Virus record (IMG/VR): IMGVR_UViG_3300032298_001038
Span: 62,001-126,000 of that record
DNA: 64,000 nucleotides
Source of the DNA: a virus
Direction: 5' to 3' (one strand)
Positions 5,818-13,179 of this stretch are shown one piece after another. The notes under the pieces were generated by a model. That model searched no databases. It had not been told where the DNA came from and saw only the letters and a list, made by a program, of their open reading frames with translations. The stretch's first letter is position 1; every line of letters starts with the position of its first letter. Position numbers and translations under genes: made by a program.

Positions 5818-6111
5818 TCACTTTTCGGACCAAAACATTTCAGCACGCGCGATAGCGGTTTTGATATTTTTGTGTCCGACCGGATTTGCTGAATGTACCA
5901 CGACTGTCAAGGGCGCCAATGTCTTTTTGTAAGCGGCCTCTTCAATAAATTTGGCAATATCGTAGCCGGTTTTTTCTTCGCCAAGGTCGTGATCGAGTGA
6001 CAGGTGCGTGATGCGGCCAATACGCAGCGCAGTGATTGCGGCGTCTGCGGTTTTTAGCCAGACGTCGAACTCGGGCGGCTTTGGTCGAACATCGTCTACC
6101 CAAACTTTCAT
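5818..6111 (-). CDS. Cyclic-phosphate-processing receiver domain protein (cREC, 97 aa)
   Basis: The whole protein is one compact receiver-like domain. It has MKVWVDDVRP at the N-terminus (acidic pair Asp6-Asp7), SLDHDLG at 38-44, TGYD at 48-51 and the diagnostic HSANPVG at 73-79. These match the cREC family, which comparative genomics links to processing of cyclic phosphate ends in RNA repair. ATG at 6111 overlaps the upstream stop (ATGA). The gene lies directly upstream of tRNA-Glu, tRNA-Leu and tmRNA in the same transcript, which fits an RNA-end-processing role. The biochemistry is inferred from the family, not visible here. Confidence 0.82.
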   Translation of the reverse strand: MKVWVDDVRPKPPEFDVWLKTADAAITALRIGRITHLSLDHDLGEEKTGYDIAKFIEEAAYKKTLAPLTVVVHSANPVGHKNIKTAIARAEMFWSEK

Positions 6112-6272
6112 TGTTTTTTCTTTCGTTTAGTCGCCTTGCGCGATGTTTTGCCTGTGTCGTGCGAATCCAAATCAGTCACGACGATATCAATGCGCCGGCG
6201 CAGCAAATCCAAATCGCGGCTGATTTTGCTCAGCATAGCGCGCATTTCACTCAGCGACAGTGGTGTCGACAT
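6108..6272 (-). CDS. Small basic-tail hypothetical protein (54 aa)
   Basis: The start at ATG 6272 (MSTPLSLSEMRAML) is set by a perfect AAGGAGG eight nt upstream; a longer frame upstream lacks a site. It forms one amphipathic helix (residues 7-36) and a Lys/Arg-rich tail (KTSRKATKRKKKQ), suggesting nucleic-acid or ribosome contact. It overlaps the cREC gene by 4 nt and the upstream gene by 26 nt. No family recognised. Confidence 0.7.
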   Translation of the reverse strand: MSTPLSLSEMRAMLSKISRDLDLLRRRIDIVVTDLDSHDTGKTSRKATKRKKKQ

Positions 6273-6693
6273 TTGGTTCCTCCTTGGCGCGCGACATCTG
6301 CGGGAAACCAGTTGCCGCAAGCCACGCAGCAACTTTGTCTGTATCTAACGCAAACTGGACGCCGACGATAAACCTGCCGCCAAGACCAACAATTTTAGCC
6401 GATGGCGGATCAAACTGCTCGTTAGCGATTGCGAGTAGTTCGCCGTGCTCAACGAGGTTTGGCCAATACTCGTTTTGTTCGGTTGTCCAGACGTGAGCAT
6501 CATCGACCACCAATGATGTAATCAGGTCGGTAAGGGAACCGACAGCCGGAGGGCGATCGAGCACGTCAGGCTGCGGGCCAATAAAGTTTCGTAGGTCGAC
6601 GTCATCCTGAAACGTCACGCGCTTGTCGGGATGCACGGTCAGCATCTTGGCGAACTTCTTGACCGTGTACTTGTACTTTTTCTCGTCAGTCAT
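6247..6693 (-). CDS. Hypothetical protein (148 aa)
   Basis: I choose the ATG at 6693 (MTDEKKYKYTVKKF), preceded by TGAGGA, over the upstream start that would overlap the previous gene more. The sequence is mixed alpha/beta: an N-terminal basic segment, a central LTDLITSLVVDDAHVWTTEQ segment and a GLGGRFIVGVQFALD strand near residue 115. No motif identifies a family. Confidence 0.75.
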   Translation of the reverse strand: MTDEKKYKYTVKKFAKMLTVHPDKRVTFQDDVDLRNFIGPQPDVLDRPPAVGSLTDLITSLVVDDAHVWTTEQNEYWPNLVEHGELLAIANEQFDPPSAKIVGLGGRFIVGVQFALDTDKVAAWLAATGFPQMSRAKEEPNVDTTVAE

Positions 6694-6700
6694 TGGGTCC

Positions 6701-6973
6701 TCATAGTCTTTCCAGCAAGCCGCGTAGTGCCGCTGCGATCTGCGCGCAATCCTCGTCATCGTCATTATCGGTGTAGGCGTCGCGGGCCTGCTCTAACGCC
6801 GCCCGCTCCTCGTCGGTGAGTGCGGCGTCCATCTGCACAATCACGTTGCCGTCGCAGACCGACAGCGTGGCGTCCTGATCGGCGAGGCGGCGGATGGCTT
6901 CGCGGTGCTTTTCTAATTCTGCCGCAAGAAGTTTATTTGCTGCGCGGAGATTTGTGAGTTCACAGTCCGTCAT
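6701..6973 (-). CDS. Acidic helical hypothetical protein (90 aa)
   Basis: ATG at 6973 follows GGAG. The N-terminal 30 residues form a coiled-coil-like helix (LRAANKLLAAELEKHREAIR). They are followed by a short strand, a DEERAALEQARD helix and a very acidic TDNDDDED stretch. It lies in the small-gene run between tRNA-Ile and tRNA-Glu. Function unknown. Confidence 0.75.
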   Translation of the reverse strand: MTDCELTNLRAANKLLAAELEKHREAIRRLADQDATLSVCDGNVIVQMDAALTDEERAALEQARDAYTDNDDDEDCAQIAAALRGLLERL

Positions 6974-6975
6974 CG

Positions 6976-7182
6976 TTAACTCCTTGCGCCCATGATGTGG
7001 GCAACGTGGCCGTACATTCTACTCTTGCGCTGCGCGGCCTGCACCTCGTTTTCCATGTCTTGCAAGATTCGAAACAGGCGCTCTTGCGAATCTTCGGGCA
7101 GCAGGGCGATGTCATTCGCCAGTTTCTGGTTCTGCCCGCGCTGCCGTAGGAGCATACTCTGGATGTGCCGTAAAAAACTCAT
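6976..7182 (-). CDS. Small helical hypothetical protein (68 aa)
   Basis: ATG at 7182 with AGGAGAG upstream. It is predominantly helical and basic at the N-terminus (MSFLRHIQSMLLRQRGQNQ). It overlaps the 3' end of the 154-aa gene by 71 nt, which is unusual but supported by the good ribosome site. No recognised family. Confidence 0.65.
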   Translation of the reverse strand: MSFLRHIQSMLLRQRGQNQKLANDIALLPEDSQERLFRILQDMENEVQAAQRKSRMYGHVAHIMGARS

Positions 7183-7576
7183 CGTCTCTCCTTTTCCGCG
7201 ATTCGGCCAGCAGTGTCTGAATGTCTGCGTCTGAATAGACTACGCCGTCTATTTCAAACGAACCGTCGTCGACGCCATTGACGGTTTCAGGGATGTCGTA
7301 CGGCAAGTTGTCTACGTACGAGTCGTCGTGCTGGTGCACGTGTGCGCCGACTTCGACGGTGTTGGCGAATTCCATGATGCACAGCGCTTCCGGCGGCCAT
7401 TCGCCGAAACAGCCGCGAGCGCCGGGGAAGATTAAATCTACCGGCACGAGGCAATTCAAACCCTTCATGGTTTGCCAACGCCGTTTGATATCTTCAAACT
7501 GTCCGGGCGTGTACAACGCCCACCAGTATTGATAGCCGAACTCTTCCTCGATCCGAACCAGAATGTTTTTTTCCAT
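7112..7576 (-). CDS. Hypothetical protein (154 aa)
   Basis: ATG at 7576 has AAAGGAG at good spacing and lies directly downstream of tRNA-Ile. The middle contains GCFGEWPPEALCIMEF and a His-containing HVHQHDD segment (about residues 79-85), then an acidic C-terminal half. The clustered His/Asp residues could bind a metal, but no family motif is clear. Confidence 0.75.
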   Translation of the reverse strand: MEKNILVRIEEEFGYQYWWALYTPGQFEDIKRRWQTMKGLNCLVPVDLIFPGARGCFGEWPPEALCIMEFANTVEVGAHVHQHDDSYVDNLPYDIPETVNGVDDGSFEIDGVVYSDADIQTLLAESRKRRDDEFFTAHPEYAPTAARAEPETGE

Positions 7577-7589
7577 GTGGCTCCTTTAG

Positions 7590-7665
7590 TAGGGCGGGTT
7601 GGAGTCGAACCAACCTATGGGCACCTTATAAGAGTGCTGGATGCAACCGGCTTACCTTCCGCCCC
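7590..7665 (-). tRNA. tRNA-Ile (TAT)
   Basis: 76 nt. Acceptor GGGGCGG/CCGCCCT, anticodon stem GCACT/GGTGC with loop CTTATAA (TAT, reads AUA), T-arm GTTGG-TTCGACT-CCAAC. It reads the rare AUA codon. CCA is not encoded. Confidence 0.9.
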
Positions 7666-7714
7666 AAAAGCGGGCGCCGGGGAACTTGGGCGATTCGCCC
7701 GGCGCCCGCCGTGA

Positions 7715-8098
7715 TCAGCGGTAACGCTTACAAGCGTACCACCGACCATTGCGACCGCAGGCTACGCCTTGGTCAACAACGCGCATGCCGCTATTCGAGT
7801 AGCAGCAGTTGTTAAGTGCCTGCTCGGGCGTCGCACCCATGCCAACGCCTTCGTAGCCAGAGTTGCCACCGAAATGCTGGACCACGCCGCGGCTGGCCAT
7901 CATCTCAGCAACACCCTGCGCAGACCCGGTGCCGCCAACAGCGTCGGACTGCGAGGTGTAGGCATAAACACGTTCCTGCGAAACTGGAGCCGTCGTGGCT
8001 GCCGGCGCAGAATACGTGTAGTTACGCCGCCAACGGGGAGCCGCCTCGACCGTGGACGCGGCGAGAACGACAAACAGACACATCAGAATGCGAACCAT
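7715..8098 (-). CDS. Exported planctomycete-type small protein (127 aa)
   Basis: ATG at 8098 follows GGAGGATTT. A signal peptide (MVRILMCLFVVLAASTVEAA, cleavage near 20) is followed by a low-complexity linker. The C-terminal domain reads VAEMMASRGVVQHFGG, YEGVGMG, ALNNCCYSNS, VVDQGVACG and RWYACKRY. This order of motifs (Met-Ala near a His-x-x-Gly, EGVG, CCY, GVAxG, WYAC) resembles a family of secreted proteins I associate with Planctomycetes. Its function is unknown. It is the best host clue in the window and was probably acquired from the host. Confidence 0.8.
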   Translation of the reverse strand: MVRILMCLFVVLAASTVEAAPRWRRNYTYSAPAATTAPVSQERVYAYTSQSDAVGGTGSAQGVAEMMASRGVVQHFGGNSGYEGVGMGATPEQALNNCCYSNSGMRVVDQGVACGRNGRWYACKRYR

Positions 8099-8167
8099 AA
8101 ATCCTCCGTGATTGTGCCGGTGGTGTGCCCGGCTAACGAGAATCCAAACCCCACACCGGGCAAAAAA

Positions 8168-8464
8168 CTAGCGACCGACAGGCTTGGTGAACTTGGTGAG
8201 TTCCTTCACCCTGTCACCGTTCTCGACGTAAAGCCACGTCTTGGGTCGCGGATCGTCGGGCTGATTAAACGCACGGAACTCGTCGAGGTTGTAGCAGTAC
8301 GCCGCAGCCTCGAACGGGCCGTTATCGACTACACACACGACGGCGCCCATGTCCTCCTTGATGAAGAACTCAGCCTCGTCGCGGGTGATTTCGATAGCGT
8401 CCAAGTTTTGCTTGAGCGCCGCAGCCTTGTTCTTGGGCTGCTGCGTTTCGATGTAATAACCCAT
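8168..8464 (-). CDS. Hypothetical protein (98 aa)
   Basis: The longer frame runs back into tRNA-Val, so the start is ATG 8464 (MGYYIETQQP), which has AAAGGAA upstream. The product is mixed alpha/beta with an N-terminal helix of Lys/Ala and an EFFIKEDMGAVVCVVDNGPF core. I recall similar short proteins beginning MGYYIET... in other phages with no assigned role. Confidence 0.78.
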   Translation of the reverse strand: MGYYIETQQPKNKAAALKQNLDAIEITRDEAEFFIKEDMGAVVCVVDNGPFEAAAYCYNLDEFRAFNQPDDPRPKTWLYVENGDRVKELTKFTKPVGR

Positions 8465-8490
8465 CTGGTTCCTTTCGTTAAAAGGTCCAA

Positions 8491-8564
8491 TAGGCGCAGA
8501 GGGATTCGAACCCCCGACCTTCGGTATGTAAAACCGACGCACTAACCAACTGTGCTATGCGCCT
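8491..8564 (-). tRNA. tRNA-Val (TAC)
   Basis: 74 nt. Acceptor AGGCGCA/TGCGCCT (perfect 7 bp), anticodon stem TCGGT/ACCGA with loop TTTACAT (TAC), T-arm GGGGG-TTCGAAT-CCCTC. CCA is not encoded. Confidence 0.92.
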
Positions 8565-8572
8565 ACGCGAGA

Positions 8573-8833
8573 TCAGAGGTCTTCGGCCGTCTCGCGGACG
8601 TCCTTGTCGCCATCATCGGCGTACATCGCGAACATGCTGTCTTCGCGGTAGTACGAGATCAGATCGCAGACCTTGTCGTCAAGATCAGCCACGAGATCGC
8701 CGAGATCGTCGGGCATATCTCCGCCCAGAACCTCGCCCGTCTCCGGGTCGATGTTCATGCCTTCAGCGTCGAACACGTTCTTCTTGACATTGTCCCACGC
8801 AGTAACCAGCAGTTCAATTTCAAGCGGCAGCAT
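8573..8833 (-). CDS. Acidic hypothetical protein (86 aa)
   Basis: ATG at 8833 follows CAGGAG. The product is strongly acidic throughout (PDDLGDLVADLDDKVCDLIS, then YADDGDKDVRETAEDL). Strong negative charge on a small phage protein is compatible with DNA mimicry, but nothing specific supports that. It ends 9 nt before tRNA-Val. Confidence 0.75.
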   Translation of the reverse strand: MLPLEIELLVTAWDNVKKNVFDAEGMNIDPETGEVLGGDMPDDLGDLVADLDDKVCDLISYYREDSMFAMYADDGDKDVRETAEDL

Positions 8834-8853
8834 TGTGCGCTCCTGTACGGGTG

Positions 8854-9186
8854 TTAGTCGGGAATCACGTAATCAGGCGGCAACGGCACCCAACTCTTGG
8901 CGCGCTCCGCGTCGTAAGGCATCCACCACGGCGCGTCGTCCGCGTCGCAAACGCCCCAGTCGTTGTTGATAAACTTGTTGTGATTGATAGCGTTCACAAC
9001 ATGATCCGGCAGGTCGACGATGACTTCCTCGCCGTCTTCGTTTTCGGTCAAACCCTTGGTTTCTACGGTCGGGTCAAATCGACCGATGTGCAGCCCGACA
9101 GGGTGACCGAAGTAATAGACCATTTGGCCTTCTTCCGGCAGCCGATCCGAACACCGAATCCAACCGCGTTCTTCAGCAGATCGCAT
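8854..9186 (-). CDS. DUF551-like protein (110 aa)
   Basis: The N-terminal W-I-R-C-S-D-R-LPEEGQMV and the C-terminal SWVPLPPDY match the two ends of the DUF551 pattern (WIxVsdrLPexG...V and HWMPLPexP). The middle is longer than usual and acidic. ATG at 9186 follows AAAGGAA. DUF551 proteins are common in phages and have no known function. Confidence 0.7.
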   Translation of the reverse strand: MRSAEERGWIRCSDRLPEEGQMVYYFGHPVGLHIGRFDPTVETKGLTENEDGEEVIVDLPDHVVNAINHNKFINNDWGVCDADDAPWWMPYDAERAKSWVPLPPDYVIPD

Positions 9187-9203
9187 ACGGTTCCTTTTGT
9201 TAT

Positions 9204-9479
9204 TTATTCGTCTTCTTCTTCGCCGCCGAACATTTCATTCCAGCATTTGTCGCAAATGCCAGAAATAAGAAATTCACGCTCGGCTGCGGTGAGATACGAG
9301 AAACAATCCTGCGCGAAACCGCCGTTACGGAAACGTGCCAAATCTTCAATCTTGGCGCGTACCGTCTGCTTTTCGCTGCACGAATAACAAGGCCCCGACA
9401 CCTCCGCGTAGGTGGCGTCAGCATTGTCGACGGCGCAAATGCCGTCACGGAACGCATACTTTTCGATCAGAAAGGACAT
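9204..9479 (-). CDS. Zinc-binding hypothetical protein (91 aa)
   Basis: Two CxxC pairs, CYSC at about 31-34 and CDKC at about 76-79, suggest a single zinc ribbon spanning a helical insert. The C-terminus is acidic (GGEEEDE). ATG at 9479 follows AGGAGA. The gene is directly downstream of tRNA-Leu(TAA). Confidence 0.75.
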   Translation of the reverse strand: MSFLIEKYAFRDGICAVDNADATYAEVSGPCYSCSEKQTVRAKIEDLARFRNGGFAQDCFSYLTAAEREFLISGICDKCWNEMFGGEEEDE

Positions 9480-9492
9480 TGAAATCTCCTAA

Positions 9493-9576
9493 TGGGGTCG
9501 GTGGGACTTGAACCCACACGGGATTACTCCCAACGGATTTTAAGTCCGTTGCGGCTGCCGATTACGCCACGACCCC
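9493..9576 (-). tRNA. tRNA-Leu (TAA)
   Basis: 84 nt, class II. Acceptor GGGGTCG/CGACCCC, anticodon stem ACGGA/TCCGT with loop CTTAAAA (TAA), long variable arm GGGAGTAATCCC, T-arm GTGGG-TTCAAGT-CCCAC. CCA is not encoded. Confidence 0.93.
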
Positions 9577-9625
9577 AATGCCGCCAGCCGAGTAGCCCCG
9601 GTTAGAACTGGCGGAAAGGGTCATG

Positions 9626-9925
9626 TCAGGCAAACCGGTCCTGCATACGAGCATTCATCCACTCGTTCATGTTTTCGAGTGAACCCCAGCAAGAGCCGGG
9701 CGCTTCGTTGTAGAACCACTGGACGTAGAGTTTGAGCAGCCCGATGTTCTGCTCGTCGGCGCAACCCACGGCACGCCGCAGGTCGTTGGTGATGACGCCG
9801 GTCAGGAAGTCGCCGGGCTTGATGCCCTGTACGACATAGCGCCGAATGGCTTCCTGCATGTGGGGCGGAATGGTCGCGTAATCGCCCCGAAACTCTACGT
9901 CGAATTCAAACTTGGTTGCGGTCAT
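9626..9925 (-). CDS. Hypothetical protein (99 aa)
   Basis: The real start is ATG 9925 (MTATKFEFDVEF), which overlaps the upstream stop by 4 nt; the longer frame above it only shadows the upstream gene. The sequence has the layout of a host-range or nucleotide-metabolism accessory protein I cannot name: an AIRRYVVQGIKPGDFLTGVI helix-turn, then NDLRRAVGCADEQN. I recall this GIKPGxFLxxVL...A..rAD..N pattern from several phages, without assigned function. Confidence 0.8.
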   Translation of the reverse strand: MTATKFEFDVEFRGDYATIPPHMQEAIRRYVVQGIKPGDFLTGVITNDLRRAVGCADEQNIGLLKLYVQWFYNEAPGSCWGSLENMNEWMNARMQDRFA

Positions 9926-10167
9926 CTCTGCGTCCAGACGTACCACTGATTGTTTTCGTATTTCCACCACTGCCCGTTGTGGTACATGACACGGGCCTGT
10001 GGTTGCGGCTGCGCTTGCCCCGCGGGCTGCATCATCGGCTGCTGCGCCGGAGATTGCAACTGTTGCGGTTGAACGCCTAATTTCTGCTGCATTTTGTCGG
10101 CACCGATCTGGGCGAGCGGTTGCAAAAACGGCATGAGCAGCGTGAAGAGCAAAACAAACAACTGCAT
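9922..10167 (-). CDS. Exported or membrane-anchored Gln/Pro-rich protein (81 aa)
   Basis: ATG at 10167 follows AAGGAGG. Residues 1-20 are hydrophobic (MQLFVLLFTLLMPFLQPLAQ), a signal peptide or anchor. A Gln/Pro/Met-rich linker (33-58) leads to a Trp/Tyr-rich end (YHNGQWWKYENNQWYVWTQR), the YxNGxWWxY style I associate with planctomycetal surface proteins. It is coupled by 4-nt overlap to the 99-aa gene. It probably acts at the envelope; function unknown. Confidence 0.75.
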   Translation of the reverse strand: MQLFVLLFTLLMPFLQPLAQIGADKMQQKLGVQPQQLQSPAQQPMMQPAGQAQPQPQARVMYHNGQWWKYENNQWYVWTQR

Positions 10168-10213
10168 GGAAAACCTCCTTGCACAAGAAAGCCAGCGATC
10201 CTCCGCCGGACAA

Positions 10214-10285
10214 TGGGGCCGGTGGGATTCGAACCCACAACCAAAGGATTAAAAGTCCCTTGCGCTACCGTTGCGCCACAGCCCC
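10214..10285 (-). tRNA. tRNA-Lys (TTT)
   Basis: 72 nt. Acceptor GGGGCTG/CGGCCCC, anticodon stem with loop CTTTTAA (TTT), T-arm GTGGG-TTCGAAT-CCCAC. First tRNA downstream of promoter D. CCA is not encoded. Confidence 0.92.
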
Positions 10286-10304
10286 AACCGCCGTTGTTAC
10301 ACGA

Positions 10305-10937
10305 CTACCGAGTCGTTACCCGAATTCGTGGAAACCCGCAATTTCCGTTCGGGCATTGACTGCGCACGTTCACACCGTTCTTGCGATTGATCTCGGCAGC
10401 ATTGGGACCGTGATAGACCCCGTCGTCGGTATAGCCCACGTAGGGCTTCCGCGGCTCCGTCATGACCAACCAAAGTCGCCACTTGCCGCCTTCTTTTTTG
10501 AAAGCCTGAACATACTCCGTCTCTGCTTCGGTCGGCAAGAGTTTAGAGTTTTCACGGTAGAAGGCTTCCTCTTCCGTGGGTTCAGCCGTCGGCTCACCCG
10601 TCGTGGTGCCCTGTACGACACGCGCGACGGCGTACTGTCCTCGCACCTCCAACAGTTCGAAATCGCGGACGCTAATGTACGCGTCGTTGTCTCGAAACAG
10701 CGCGGTAGATTGCTGCGCAAACTCGTCACGCCGCGGGAGCGTGGGAGACAGCGTAGTCATCATGGCCTGAACGTCTTCGCGGTTGTAAGCCTCGAAGTTC
10801 TGATCCAGCGCCGCACGAATCTTGCTTTCTTCCGGGTGATCGGCGCGCGCGAGAGCAGCGTAACCAAGGGCAAAAGCAATCAACGCAACCCACCACCAGA
10901 ACGCCGACAGAAAAACAGAGCGAATGATTTGAAACAC
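10305..10937 (-). CDS. Membrane-anchored NTF2/SnoaL-like protein (210 aa)
   Basis: I choose the GTG at 10937: it has GAGGAGG nine nt upstream and shares one base with the upstream TAG; the longer frame lacks a site. An N-terminal hydrophobic segment (about residues 8-33, FLSAFWWWVALIAFALGYAALARA) precedes an NTF2-like domain. This reads ESKIRAALDQNFEAYNREDVQAMMTTL, then YAVARVVQGTTT and KWRLWLVMTEP, the usual cone-fold order. The C-terminus is an added Asn/Arg segment with CPNGNC. Similar secreted domains occur in planctomycetes, as far as I recall. Ligand unknown. Confidence 0.75.
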   Translation of the reverse strand: MFQIIRSVFLSAFWWWVALIAFALGYAALARADHPEESKIRAALDQNFEAYNREDVQAMMTTLSPTLPRRDEFAQQSTALFRDNDAYISVRDFELLEVRGQYAVARVVQGTTTGEPTAEPTEEEAFYRENSKLLPTEAETEYVQAFKKEGGKWRLWLVMTEPRKPYVGYTDDGVYHGPNAAEINRKNGVNVRSQCPNGNCGFPRIRVTTR

Positions 10938-11116
10938 TAGTTCTTGCCTCCTCGCATGCAAAAGTCAGCAAATGCCCCCGCCAGTCCCATGCCAGTAAAA
11001 GCCAACACGACTTGCGTGGTGGATTCAAAACTTTGCCCAGCCGCGTAACCGATGGCTGAGCCGGCAATGACTGCAACGAACAACGTGACTTCGCGAATCA
11101 GACGAAGCGTGGACAT
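10937..11116 (-). CDS. Two-helix membrane protein (59 aa)
   Basis: ATG at 11116 follows GGGAGG; the longer frame above overlaps the promoter and the glycosyltransferase gene. Two hydrophobic helices, about 11-27 (TLFVAVIAGSAIGYAAG) and 35-52, are separated by a short polar turn, ending CMRGGKN. This is the first gene after promoter D and shares its last base with the start of the NTF2-like gene. A holin-like role is possible but unsupported. Confidence 0.75.
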   Translation of the reverse strand: MSTLRLIREVTLFVAVIAGSAIGYAAGQSFESTTQVVLAFTGMGLAGAFADFCMRGGKN

Positions 11117-11183
11117 GGGTTCCCTCCCGGTGTCTGGACGCGCACCAAAATCCCGTAATACAAAACCCACGGGGGTGCTAAGA

Positions 11184-11211
11184 ATATGCCCGGTTTTTGG
11201 CAAAAATTTAG
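11184..11211 (-). promoter_or_regulatory. Phage promoter, copy D (CTAAAT-N16-GCATAT)
   Basis: Minus-strand CTAAAT (11211-11206), 16-nt spacer, GCATAT (11189-11184). The TAA stop of the glycosyltransferase gene (11208-11210) is inside the CTAAAT box. Four nt after the -10-like box comes AGCACCCCC (11179-11171), the same as at copy E. It probably drives the operon carrying the small genes, tRNAs and tmRNA. Confidence 0.8.
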
Positions 11212-12338
11212 CCGGGATTCGAAACGGCCGGGGCTTCGATTTTGCGTTTTTTAAACTTTTCTGGCAGCGTGTACCAGCCGTCAGAATACAGTTCGTGAAT
11301 CTGCGTAAACGCTTTGTCGTACATCGCCCCGCAGGTTTGGAGACTGTACTTATGCCGGGCGTAGGCGGCAACTTTTCTTCTATCTAAATCGTCGACGATT
11401 TCAAGGGCTTCCAACCAATCGCGCAAAGTCTTGCACCGGTAACCACTCAGGCCGGGCACTACGGTCTCTGTAAACGCGCCGTAATCGGTCGAGACGAGCG
11501 GGGTGCCACACAGCATGCCCTCGACACCAGAGCCGCCAAATGGCTCCAGAAAGTTCGTAGGCATGAGCGAGCAGATGGCGTTGCGCATAAATTCGCTGCG
11601 CTGCTGGCCTGTAATCGGCCCCCAGTATTCGATGTTGGGGTGCGCCCACTTAGTGTGGTCGCCTTGCCCGCAAAGAATAATCTTTCTGTCGCCGGTGTAC
11701 TTGGCGATTTCTTTAAGCGTGTCCAGTCCTTTGCAGGAGTCAATACGGCCGAGAAACGCGTAATACTTGCCCGGTTCGTAACTAGGCGCCCAGTGGTCGA
11801 TATCGAAATAGTTCGGAATAACCCACTCGTAGTTTGTGCCCTGCCTGTTTTCTTTGGCGCAATGAAAGTGCCGCCACGCTTCGGATTCAAAAATACGCAT
11901 GGTGCCGGTCATGAGCGTCGGGTAGCCGATGCCGGTTTCAATGTGGATGTTCTTGGGAAACTCCTGCATGACACGGGAATGCGCGTGACCAAACGGGTGG
12001 CAAATCAAGTCTGTCGGCTTGACTCGCTTCCGCATCTCCGAGATTAACTTGGCTTCAAATATCTGATGATGCCGAGTGCCGACAGCCGCGAGATCGCCGT
12101 GGAACGATTTCTTGTCGCGATTGCCGATGTATTCGTCGTACTGCGCCTTCAGCAGCATCGTCACTTTTTCATTGGCTTGGCTTTCGCTGCCTTCGTTGGC
12201 GTACTCGATAATCTCGTAGCCAAACGGGCGCATCATCTGGGAAAAGCGCAGGGCTTTGCCGGTGAACGCACAATGAGAAAACGCCTGATTATGAATGGTG
12301 TGAAAAATACCAATCAGATGCAGCGTGGGCTTGGCCAT
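11208..12338 (-). CDS. Glycosyltransferase family 4-like (376 aa)
   Basis: ATG 12338 (MAKPTLHLIG) has AAAGGAG upstream. It is a GT-B protein: the N-terminal acceptor half has HPFGHAHS near 114-121. The C-terminal donor half has YAFLGRIDSCKGLDTL at 193-208, IILCGQGD at 220-227 and the EX7E motif as EPFGGSGVE (Glu265, Glu273). GT4 enzymes transfer sugars from nucleotide-sugars with retention. It could modify virion proteins, DNA or the host surface; its place between tail genes and promoter D does not decide which. Donor and acceptor cannot be read from sequence. Confidence 0.85.
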   Translation of the reverse strand: MAKPTLHLIGIFHTIHNQAFSHCAFTGKALRFSQMMRPFGYEIIEYANEGSESQANEKVTMLLKAQYDEYIGNRDKKSFHGDLAAVGTRHHQIFEAKLISEMRKRVKPTDLICHPFGHAHSRVMQEFPKNIHIETGIGYPTLMTGTMRIFESEAWRHFHCAKENRQGTNYEWVIPNYFDIDHWAPSYEPGKYYAFLGRIDSCKGLDTLKEIAKYTGDRKIILCGQGDHTKWAHPNIEYWGPITGQQRSEFMRNAICSLMPTNFLEPFGGSGVEGMLCGTPLVSTDYGAFTETVVPGLSGYRCKTLRDWLEALEIVDDLDRRKVAAYARHKYSLQTCGAMYDKAFTQIHELYSDGWYTLPEKFKKRKIEAPAVSNPG

Positions 12339-12359
12339 CGTCACTCCTTTGACAATGAA

Positions 12360-12815
12360 TTACTTGCTCGCGAATGGCAGAAACTTTTGCGCCATGTCCG
12401 TTTCGGCGTTAATGATTTCCAGTTTTTCAGCAGCCGCACGTAATTGGGCAATGATTTTTTTGCGGTCGTGCTTGGTTGTCAGCGGGACTTTGAGCACATA
12501 TTCGTTCTGCGGCCCAAATGTGACTTCTACATTGCCGCCTTCGGTATTGAACGAGATCGGTGAAAAAAGGTCGGTGACTTTACGCAAATACTCGTTTTCG
12601 ATTGCGAGGTCAGCAATACGCTTGGCCAGTTCGTCGATCTTGGTGTTGCCGAATCCAAACTCGCGAAGGATGGTATTAGCGCGCAAACCACCTGCGGCGA
12701 CTTGGAGCAGTTTGCCGACGAGATCGACGCTGATCCCGGACAGCGATTCCAGCAGCATGTCTTTAGGGAGATTCTGTTCTTGTTTGCACCCGGTTTGTTT
12801 GTTGCAACAACCCAT
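12360..12815 (-). CDS. Hypothetical protein with Cys-rich N-terminus (151 aa)
   Basis: ATG 12815 (MGCCNKQTGCKQEQ) follows GGAGG; the longer frame above shadows the next gene. Three cysteines lie within the first ten residues. The middle is helical (LVGKLLQVAAGGLRANTILR; LAKRIADLAIENEYLRK) and the C-terminal part has a beta segment (VEVTFGPQNEYVLKVPLT). The MGCC start resembles a metal or lipid-attachment site but no lipobox is present. Unknown. Confidence 0.75.
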   Translation of the reverse strand: MGCCNKQTGCKQEQNLPKDMLLESLSGISVDLVGKLLQVAAGGLRANTILREFGFGNTKIDELAKRIADLAIENEYLRKVTDLFSPISFNTEGGNVEVTFGPQNEYVLKVPLTTKHDRKKIIAQLRAAAEKLEIINAETDMAQKFLPFASK

Positions 12816-12837
12816 AGAAACCTCCGTGTTTAAATAA

Positions 12838-13179
12838 CTAATACAGCCGCGTGATCTTACGCCGATCACGAATATCGTCATTGCTGACCGGCACCGTAAT
12901 TGGCGACATATCTTGGCGCTGCGTCGTGACGGCTGTACGCGGCGGATTATTGCGCGTTTCGGCCATTGCAAACAGCGCCCGCGAGTACTGCTGTTTAACC
13001 TGCCAACGCCGCTCTCTGAATTCGCTACGCACGCGCCTGATTCGCGCTTCTGTCCGTACGATGAGCGTGACGAGCGCCAGTACGCCGAAGAATAAGAGCG
13101 CGACAAGAACCAGCGCCCATGTTTGCTCAGGCATTGGCTGGGGGATGGCTTCTGCCGGCGGAACGATGTTGGGATTCAT
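12838..13179 (-). CDS. Single-pass membrane protein (113 aa)
   Basis: One transmembrane helix at about 21-41 (TWALVLVALLFFGVLALVTLI) follows a Pro-rich periplasmic-type N-terminus. A strongly basic helix follows (RTEARIRRVRSEFRERRWQVKQQ), which by the positive-inside rule is cytoplasmic. It overlaps the end of the thymidine kinase gene by 53 nt and has a weak ribosome site. A spanin or holin-partner role is possible in principle; nothing specific supports it. Confidence 0.7.
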   Translation of the reverse strand: MNPNIVPPAEAIPQPMPEQTWALVLVALLFFGVLALVTLIVRTEARIRRVRSEFRERRWQVKQQYSRALFAMAETRNNPPRTAVTTQRQDMSPITVPVSNDDIRDRRKITRLY

